In this document: positions 56,337-64,000 of the stretch, piece after piece
How the letters are laid out: each line of letters starts with the position of its first letter
How positions within the stretch are numbered: position 1 is the stretch's first letter
Source: Aspergillus flavus
Lineage: Eukaryota > Ascomycota > Eurotiomycetes > Eurotiales > Aspergillaceae
NCBI RefSeq assembly: GCF_009017415.1
Contig: NC_092405.1
Location: 1,054,001-1,118,000, forward strand
Direction of reading: 5' to 3'
DNA length: 64,000 bases
Position numbers and translations under genes: made by a program
The notes under the pieces: generated by a model
What the model was told of the DNA's origin: nothing
The model's input: the letters and a program-made list of their open reading frames with translations, nothing else
Database searches by the model: none

Positions 56337-59054
56337 TCTGTCATAGAAACGCTCAACAGTCGAGCTCTCATCAGCGGGGGTTGATTAATAGATATGAAAA
56401 TGAGCAAAGCGCTGAGGTTGTAAGCAGATGACGGAGGAGGACGGGCGTATGTATGATATTATAATGATCATTGATGGTCCAGCCCAAGGCAGCGCGGGGA
56501 ACGACAGGTGGCTGCCTTCTCAGTGTGGGCGGGAGACTGCTATCAGGTGTGTGAATAAAGTATAGAAGTTCGTTAATTTCTCTTTCCAGGCTTTCTAAGG
56601 TATTTTGGTTGCGTGTCTGGCATCCATTGTCCGTCAAGAAATTTATATGAAGCTAGCAACTCATGGCAGGTACAAACAAGCTCAGGGCTGTATGTAGACT
56701 AATCACAGTTATGTAGTATGGTAGTACAGAAACTAAATAGTAAGTATCTCCGGCATTCAAGACTTTTACCCTCTTAAATGGCTCTTTTGAGGTTGCGTGT
56801 AGAATACTATAAGTTCTTTGTTGCTATCTGTCTGCAAGAGAATGATACACGGTCTACGTACAGAATAAATAATTAATAAAGGTACTGCAAAAGCCTGTCA
56901 GTAAAGATTGTGAATGGATAAGTCTATAGATAACACATTTCAGATATCCGTGACTGCATTGGAAGAGAACGCGCCTTTACATAAAGAATAAAGGAAAAGC
57001 AAGGCAAGTCACCTAGTACTTTTCTTTCTTTTCAGTCTTGAGTGGATGGTACTCCTTAACATACAGGCGCTATAGTGTTGACGGTATTTCAGTTTCACAC
57101 TATGGAGGACTGTACTGTATTGTACCTAAGCTCCGCACAGATATCTAACTCACCGCCTTCTTTGTGTGGGTAGTTGATAAACAACCGAAATCCCCTGATA
57201 GCGTGGGATATTTCCCTTAACCATATTTAGGCGACGCCGCTGACTCCATTTAATTTTCTATTCATCTACTCCGTAGTACAGGCATTAGGTAGCTTTCTAG
57301 CTCTCTCTAGAACTGTAACTCTATCATATCTTTCCGAAGAACTTAGGGTACAACACCTAATTTCTATTTAAAAACATGGTTACTATTTGGACCCCTGAGG
57401 CTTTAGGGGGGTATTCATTCCAACATTCCTAAACAAGACTAGCTTGACAAAACTCACCCTTGCTCTTATACAGAGTATGACATCTTTTGAAGAATGCCCC
57501 CCAAAAAGCAAAACTAAAACAAAACAAGATAAATAAGGTGAAAAAAATCACATAATACTCTCTTGGTGCTGAAGAAATTATATGACTTAAAATGGGTCAC
57601 AATTGAACACACGATCTACACAGTCTTGAACAAAGATTCTCATAACAACCTTGGCTCTACCTGCAGACAATGTCAAGGGTCCCAAGCTGACAGCAACTCC
57701 ACTTGGCAACATACTTACTCCGTAGACCGTCAATGTATGGGGTCATGACTAGTTTCAGAAATACCAAAACAGGTAACCCGCTTGCTGCCCCGCAAAAGAG
57801 AACAATAAGGGGTCAAAAAAGGGTCGGTGTATTAGTGACCATTTTTCCTTCATACTCTTAAACAAAATGTTCCAATGAAGAGTTTTTCTAATCTGTTGTT
57901 TTTCCGGAGGGATCTATTTTTTCCTTTTTTTTTTCTCTCGTAAATCCACCACACTAATCAAAACCATACAGTATCTACCAATATACTCCGTAGGCTTAGG
58001 TTACTTTCTTCATTCTTGCTTTGCTTTTCTTCCCTTTTGCTTTTTTCTTTTTGTTCCCTCTGTCAGGTTTTTTTATGCTTATTCAAGTGGTTCTATCCAC
58101 TAACTAGTACTCCCATCCAATATCCCCGTTTTGTATTGTTACATAGTAATCAGGCACCGTGGGCCCATTTCTGTCCATAGATACCTTGTACAGTAATTGA
58201 TACACAGACTACAGGCGGTAGTCCAGGCGGTGAGTGTATTTCACGTGATAGACCCTAGCGGGTAACCAGCAACATGAAGCATAGGGGGGCACAGCGACAA
58301 CTGCCAGCAGGACAGTCACCCACTTTGCCAAACACGCGATCTCCTAACCTCCTATAACCCTCTCTCCCTATCACTCTTTTGTTTTGCTGTACTGGACTCT
58401 GTGGTACACTCTTTCCCTCTCCCCTCCGTGCTCTGAGTTTTCCAGGGCTTGGACTATCGACCCTCTGTTGGTGTTTGCAGGGAACCAGGAATGGTTGTGA
58501 TTCCGGCCAGTCTACTACTCCGCCGCTTGTTGGTCTCACTTTGAGCTTCAACCTTTTCAATCCCGCTGCCCTCGACACGGGCGCCTGCGCTTTTAGACGT
58601 CTCGATTTCAAATACGCTGCTGCAAAGATCGGTGGGATTGTGGAAGGATATATTTATTAGGCCGATCACGCGCTCCCATTCCTATTCCTCGAGTCACCAC
58701 TAGAGGTTCCCCGCAAGTTTCATCTACATGGCGTGAGGTGAGTTGTTACAGAAGGACCCCAAATATCTTTAAGGAGCCCCGCGCAAAGTAAATCACACTC
58801 TTGTCTGACCTAAGCTATCACTCCCGTCAGAGATGCGATAATCACTTCATCACTTGTTCTAAACTACCCATTTCTACAACCTCTCGAATAACTTTGTTTA
58901 TTCCCGCTCCAGTCCCCTGTCTCGATAAATCAATTCTCCCTGATCTCGGCGGCAACCACAAACGCGACCCAGCCACGCATTGAGACTCCCAATATCCTAA
59001 GTTACTTGCAAACTCGTTGCAAACAAACGCAGAACGGCGTAATTTCATACGGAT
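56337..59054. other. 2.7-kb divergent spacer, no gene recognised
   Basis: This region lies between the divergent E2 and LIM-RhoGAP genes. A+T-rich, with many short ORFs and no known motif. TACTCCGTA-type motifs occur near 57268, 57717 and 57982. Pyrimidine-rich sequence increases near 57900-58100 and 58370-58450, consistent with a promoter and leader for the RhoGAP gene. Confidence 0.5.
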
Positions 59055-62000
59055 ATGCCTCCCGGCGACGTTCCTTTGCCGGATAGCCTCGTGCCGGGCA
59101 ACGGGGCTGTCCGCCCCACGTTGAATACCAGTGGTTATGGTGGAGGTAACCAGATGCAAACCCCTACATCACCGGCGGATAACAGTATTCCATTCGACTC
59201 GCCGCGTGCAATAACCGGAGGTTGGAATGCATCCGGGAACAGTCCTGTGGATGGAGCCCAAAACCCCGATGGCCGCCTTGGCCGAAGATACGAGTCAAAC
59301 AATTCCAGCCCAAGGGACCCCTCAACTCCGCGCGATGCAGCCGGCTATTGGGACCGATCAACTCCGCGTGATCGAACACGCCCTAACGGCCGACCAGTCA
59401 CAAAGTCACCAGGTGGCTCGTCAAGGATTTGTAAAAAGTGTGGCGAACCCCTCACAGGTCAGTTTGTGCGGGCATTGCTTTCGACCTACCATCTGGAGTG
59501 CTTTAAATGTGAAGTGAGTTTCCACCGCTACTTTTACATGCATTCTGTCTCAGTAACTGACTTATCCCGGCGTAGGATTGTGGCCAAATCGTGGCTTCCA
59601 AGTTCTTTCCTGTTGATGCGGAAGATGGGAGTGGGCAATACCCTCTATGTGAAACAGACTACTTTCGGCGATTGGACCTCCTCTGTCATGAATGCGGTGG
59701 CGCCCTGCGAGGCTCATATATAACGGCCTTGGATCGAAAATATCACATTGAGCATTTTACTTGCTCCGTTTGTCCCACAGTCTTTGGCGCGCAGGACTCC
59801 TACTATGAGCATGAAGGCAAGGTCTACTGTCACTTCCATTACTCGACTCAATTCGCACAACGGTGTCACGGTTGCCACACATCAATTCTCAAACAGTTCG
59901 TGGAGATTTTCCGTAATGGACAAAATCAGCACTGGCACCCCGAATGCTATATGATTCACAAGTTTTGGAATGTTCGTTTAGCCCCGACTGGCCAGCCATT
60001 AGAGTATCCTGAGTTAGAAGCCGATGCTACCGATGAGCAACGCAACCGAGTGCGGGAGGAAGAGGATGTGATGGAAGAAAAGGTGTACAAAATTTGGAGC
60101 ATCCTCTCAAGTTTCGAAGAATCATCAGCCGCCTGCATCTCAGATATGCTTCTGCACGTCAGTAATGGTACTTATGTGGACGGAGTTCTTGTTGCGAAAA
60201 AGTTCATTGCACATGTCGATGTTCTTTTCTCCGCAATCGACCAACTTGCAGCAAACATCAAGGCTCAGGGCATGAAAGGTGAGTCTTCTTTTACCGTGAG
60301 TGCCAATTAACGGTATCGTGGAACTAAACTCGTTAATTAGACCTTGCCTATGGTCGTGAAGCAAAACTCCTGTGTAAGAAAATTGTCGCTTTCTTCGCAT
60401 TATTATCAAAGACCCAGGAGACCGGCGTTCGAAAACTCGGTGTCACTCAGGAGCTTCTATCTTTAGTGACAGGCCTTGCCCATTATTTGAAGCTCCTTAT
60501 CCGTATTGGCTTGCAGGGTGCTCTCAAGTTGGAGAGGGAAAAGGAGACGCCTGAAGGTCTGCATCAGTTCTTAGACCATCTTGGGGATCTTGAGGCCCTT
60601 CGGCCTCTTGAAGAAGAAGTGACTACTGCAGACTTAATGGCTAATGTCGAAGTCCTTGCTGATCAACTCTCCGACTGCTGTGCTGCATGCAAAGAACCCA
60701 TCGATGACGAATGTATCAAGCTTGGAGATAACAGGTGGCATATCAAGCCACCTCACTTGACTTGTACAACCTGCCAGAAAGATTTAACTGCTATGCCTCA
60801 GGATGCCTTGTGGAACCCTAAGGATAAGCGCGCTTTCTGTAATAGCTGCGCATCTGAGAATGGCTTTGCGCATGATACACAAGGAGGGTTCACACGAGTA
60901 ACCAAACTCCAGCAGTTTGTCTTCTTGCTACAGGTTGCTCTTGCACGGCTCCTCACTGTTCTGCGAGCTGGAGGCACTATTCCAGCATCAGGTATGTTGC
61001 TAATCGAGAATTACTCGCTCTTCACAGCTTCGAATACTAATTCATTTCAGATGACGCTAACCTAAAGTCTCATGATGGGAGTGACGGCCAATCTACTCCT
61101 GGAGGCGAATTGCGTAGATCAACGACTAGGTCGAAGTCATACTCGCATGCGAGTAAAGAGGGTACCGAAGAATCCTCCCTCGAACAAACTGTTGGTGAAA
61201 TGCGACGTCTAAGGTCGATCCGAAACGAGCGCACTCTGTCAACGACTTACAAAAAAGCACGGGCGTCACGGATCATCGATGGGCCAGAAGGACGAAGCGT
61301 AAGGCCAGGTTCATCAGGCGGTGAAGGCACAGATCCTCGTGGTCACGGTTTCCAAATTGTAGAAGAAAAAGACGCAAACGGCGAGACGGTTACTGAGCTG
61401 ACATTTGGCAACCAGGACGCTCTCACTCTGGATGACATTCCAAGGATCGTTGCTGCCGAGCAAGCTAAAGAGCAACGCCCCAACGCATACAAACATGCAG
61501 GGGCCGGGCTTGTCGGTACCACCGAACCTCTTCCGAGATACAACTATGGCCATCAACGCGGTGTGTCCGGTGCTGGTTTGGAGCGGCATCTTATGGGACA
61601 AGGTGGAAGGGCCAAGAAGTACTTCTCAGAACTGTCTGCGTTGGAGTATTTCATCGTACGCCACGTTGCAGTACTGTCTATGGAGCCTTTGTTGGACGGC
61701 TATTTCACTTTAGAGGAGCTCCTTTCATTTATTGAGTCACGTAAGCCAACGATCTGGAATATCTTCGGTCGTGCCTTCAATAAGGAAACCAAGAAAGGTG
61801 GGAAGAAGAAGGGCGTTTTCGGTGTCAACCTAGATTTCCTCGTTGAAAAAGAGGGTACAGAGTCTAGTCATGGTGTTGGACCAGGTGCGCTTCGCATCCC
61901 TGCTCTGGTTGACGATGCTGTGTCCGCCATGAGACAAATGGATATGTCTGTGGAAGGTGTTTTCCGAAAAAATGGCAACATCAGAAGGCTCAAGGAGCTG

Positions 62001-63006
62001 TCTGACCTGATCGACAATAAGTATGAACAGGTGGATTTGACAAAGGAAAACCCAGTGCAAATCGCAGCCCTCTTGAAGAAGTTCCTCCGTGAGATGCCTG
62101 ACCCGCTCTTGACCTTCAAGCTCCATCGCCTATTTGTAGTGTCGCAAAGTAAGTTTTCCCTTCTGCAATCCTCACTCCACAATGGATTATATTCTTACAT
62201 ATATTACAGAACTATCGGATCCAGAAAAACAAAAGCGGGTTCTTCACCTTGCCTGTTGCCTGCTTCCCAAAGCTCACCGAGATACCATGGAAGTCCTGTT
62301 TGCCTTCCTGAATTGGACGTCATCTTTCTCGCATGTCGATGAGGAATCGGGCAGCAAAATGGACATCCACAATCTTGCCACTGTGATGGCCCCTAACATC
62401 CTATACCCGAATGCTAAGAACGGCACTGTTGATGAGAGCTTCCTGGCAATTGAGGCTATTAATGCGCTTATCGCATACAATGATACCATGTGCGAGGTAA
62501 GTTGTTTACAGCACGTTCTAGGTGTGTTACAGATACAGATATACTAACATTAAATGATCCAGATTCCTGAGGATTTGCAGTCGGTTCTCACAGACACCAA
62601 CTTTTTCAAAGAGAATTCTGAAGTCACCACGAAGGAGATTCTGAAACGTTACGGGGATATCGCACGCGGCAGCTTTTCCCAGAGGCCTGCCAATGGCGGC
62701 GAAACCTTTACTATTACGAATCAAAATCGGGGAGCAAACACCCCGACGTCTGCACGTATCGAGACGGATCCATCTCAAGATGCAGCGACACAGTTGCAAG
62801 GCTCTGTACGCCATGTACAAGGCCCTCCTGGTCATGCTCATTCAGCTAGTGGTATCCCGGAGTTGGTGCCGGCAACAACAAGCGATAACCGTGAGCGCAG
62901 CATCAGCAATGGCAGTCAGCAGAATCCGGTACAGCCAGATGCCCAACCTCAACAGCTGCCTTATAGAGCTCGGCCGGGAGCAGGGCCGATGGGAGTTGCC
63001 GGTTGA
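59055..63006 (+). CDS. LIM-domain Rho GTPase-activating protein (Lrg1 type)
   Basis: Regulator of Rho1-type GTPases in cell-wall integrity and hyphal tip growth. Six exons: 59055-59513, 59576-60278, 60341-60991, 61051-62148, 62210-62496 and 62563-63006, with introns of 59-66 nt (the last has a perfect TACTAACA branch), giving about 1213 aa. A disordered N-terminus leads to LIM1 (CKKCGEPLTG to HLECFKCEDC), LIM2 (CHECGGALRG to HFTCSVC) and a third zinc pair (RCHGCHTSILK, HWHPEC). A fourth LIM near 670-730 has CCAACKEPIDD, HLTCTTC and FCNSC. The RhoGAP domain starts near residue 860 (GVFGVNLDFLV). GVFRKNGN carries the arginine finger, and AALLKKFLREMPDPLL is typical. Domain order and size match Lrg1. 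The target GTPase is inferred. Confidence 0.93.
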
Positions 63007-64000
63007 TATTATGCTACTGTCGCTTCAAGGACGTGTGTCAATCAATCCTCGTTTTCCCTACTTCTTGGTGCTCTGAATACTGTTGGTGTATCATTGGGCC
63101 GTTCAGCGTTCTTTAATCTTTGACAGGTTTGGATGGAGTTCTTTTTCTTTTACTTATATCCTTCTTGTCTCGCATCGCAATAATTCTCAAGGCACAAGCC
63201 AATCAGCCCCACATTTGCTGGTTTTCACGTCCGCTAGATGCCCTTACCTTTACCCTTTCTTGCCTATTCACTGCCTAAAAGTGCAATATCATCATTATAA
63301 TGGTGGGCCTGACTCTTGCCTCTTTGCGTCTTGTTGTTCCTGGGGAACCTTTTGGTTGTCCAGAGTGTCCTGTCTATCATTGCTTACTATACACATTTCT
63401 GGTACCGGAGCGTCCCTATCCCTGATCTCATTGCATTCCAGCTGAAACCTAGCGTGAATATGTGCTCGACCTTTGGACTGTTTTCTTCTTTCAATTCTGA
63501 TCCGTTCTACTCCGGTGTTCTGTTTCTTTTCTCATCAACAGTGTTGTGAGAATTTTTTTTTTTTTTCGTTTTCCAGCCAATTCAGAATGGCTGCAGAGAT
63601 ACCTGTGCTGAGTTTTCTTTTCGACCTTTGACCTGTTCATTTGCATTCTACCTATTCAGCCTACTTGAGCTGATATCCCGGATTGTCTGTGTTGGGTCCA
63701 ATTACATCCATAATTCCATGAGATGTTTAGATTACATACAGCTGTGAGATGACGGGAATCTTTCTACTTCTACCTTCATTCTTGATCTTGGATATTCGTA
63801 AATCCGATCTGGCAGTCCTTGTGTAGAGCTTCGTGTAGAAGGACCATTGCTAGCATCAGAGTGCAAATTCCAATTGCTGTTTCAAGTGCGAACAAAGTTC
63901 AATTCACTAAAATCACATCCAACTAGTCGAAGGATGATAATACCAAACTCCAATGATATAACCCACCAAAAGAACTCATCAAGGAGTTCAGCCTATTTTA
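63007..64000. other. 3' flank of LIM-RhoGAP, no gene recognised
   Basis: The last 1 kb of the window. ORFs are T-rich and without motif. The proximal part is probably the 3' UTR of the RhoGAP gene. A T-run lies near 63553-63566. Confidence 0.55.

Overview
The window is filamentous ascomycete nuclear DNA, most likely Aspergillaceae (Aspergillus/Penicillium type). The evidence is short GT-AG introns (about 50-175 nt) with CTAAC/CTGAC branch points, fungal-only families (Zn2Cys6 regulators, a PDR-type ABC-G pump, a LIM-RhoGAP, a Rim15-type kinase), long Ser/Pro-rich disordered protein segments and pyrimidine-rich promoters. I saw no prokaryotic features, rRNA, CRISPR or convincing tRNA. All exon models below come from reading splice sites and conserved protein motifs by eye.

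Layout. 0-12.3 kb mixes sound and decayed genes. An arylamine N-acetyltransferase is cut by the window edge and carries an in-frame stop near its N-terminus. A TCTP-like gene is broken by a frameshift and a stop. Threonine aldolase and a Mis18-like kinetochore factor are intact and divergent, followed by a REX1-type RNA exonuclease and an NmrA-like reductase. A C2H2-C2H2-Zn2Cys6 regulator is broken by a one-base A-run change. 13.6-20 kb holds a Zn2Cys6 regulator divergent from a PDR multidrug ABC transporter. Their shared promoter has three exact copies of CGGAGGGTT, which suggests a regulator/pump module.

20.5-28.7 kb is housekeeping: monothiol glutaredoxin Grx3/4 (GrxD), gamma-butyrobetaine dioxygenase (carnitine synthesis), mitochondrial thiamine pyrophosphate carrier and alpha-tubulin. 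A 5 kb stretch without recognisable genes follows. 33.7-45.2 kb holds an EF-hand MscS channel, a heavily frameshifted calcineurin-like phosphoesterase pseudogene and a large Rim15-type kinase whose receiver domain has Glu at the phospho-acceptor site. A second gene-poor stretch covers 45.2-49.9 kb.

49.9-56.3 kb has three minus-strand genes: a secreted GMC oxidoreductase, an ERG26-type sterol dehydrogenase and a UBE2Z-like ubiquitin-conjugating enzyme with a 12-nt microexon. 59-63 kb holds an Lrg1-type LIM-RhoGAP. No single novel multi-gene system is evident. The most unusual items are the concentration of freshly broken genes, the repeated promoter motif at the regulator/ABC pair, and domain oddities in the Rim15, UBE2Z-like and C2H2-Zn2Cys6 proteins.
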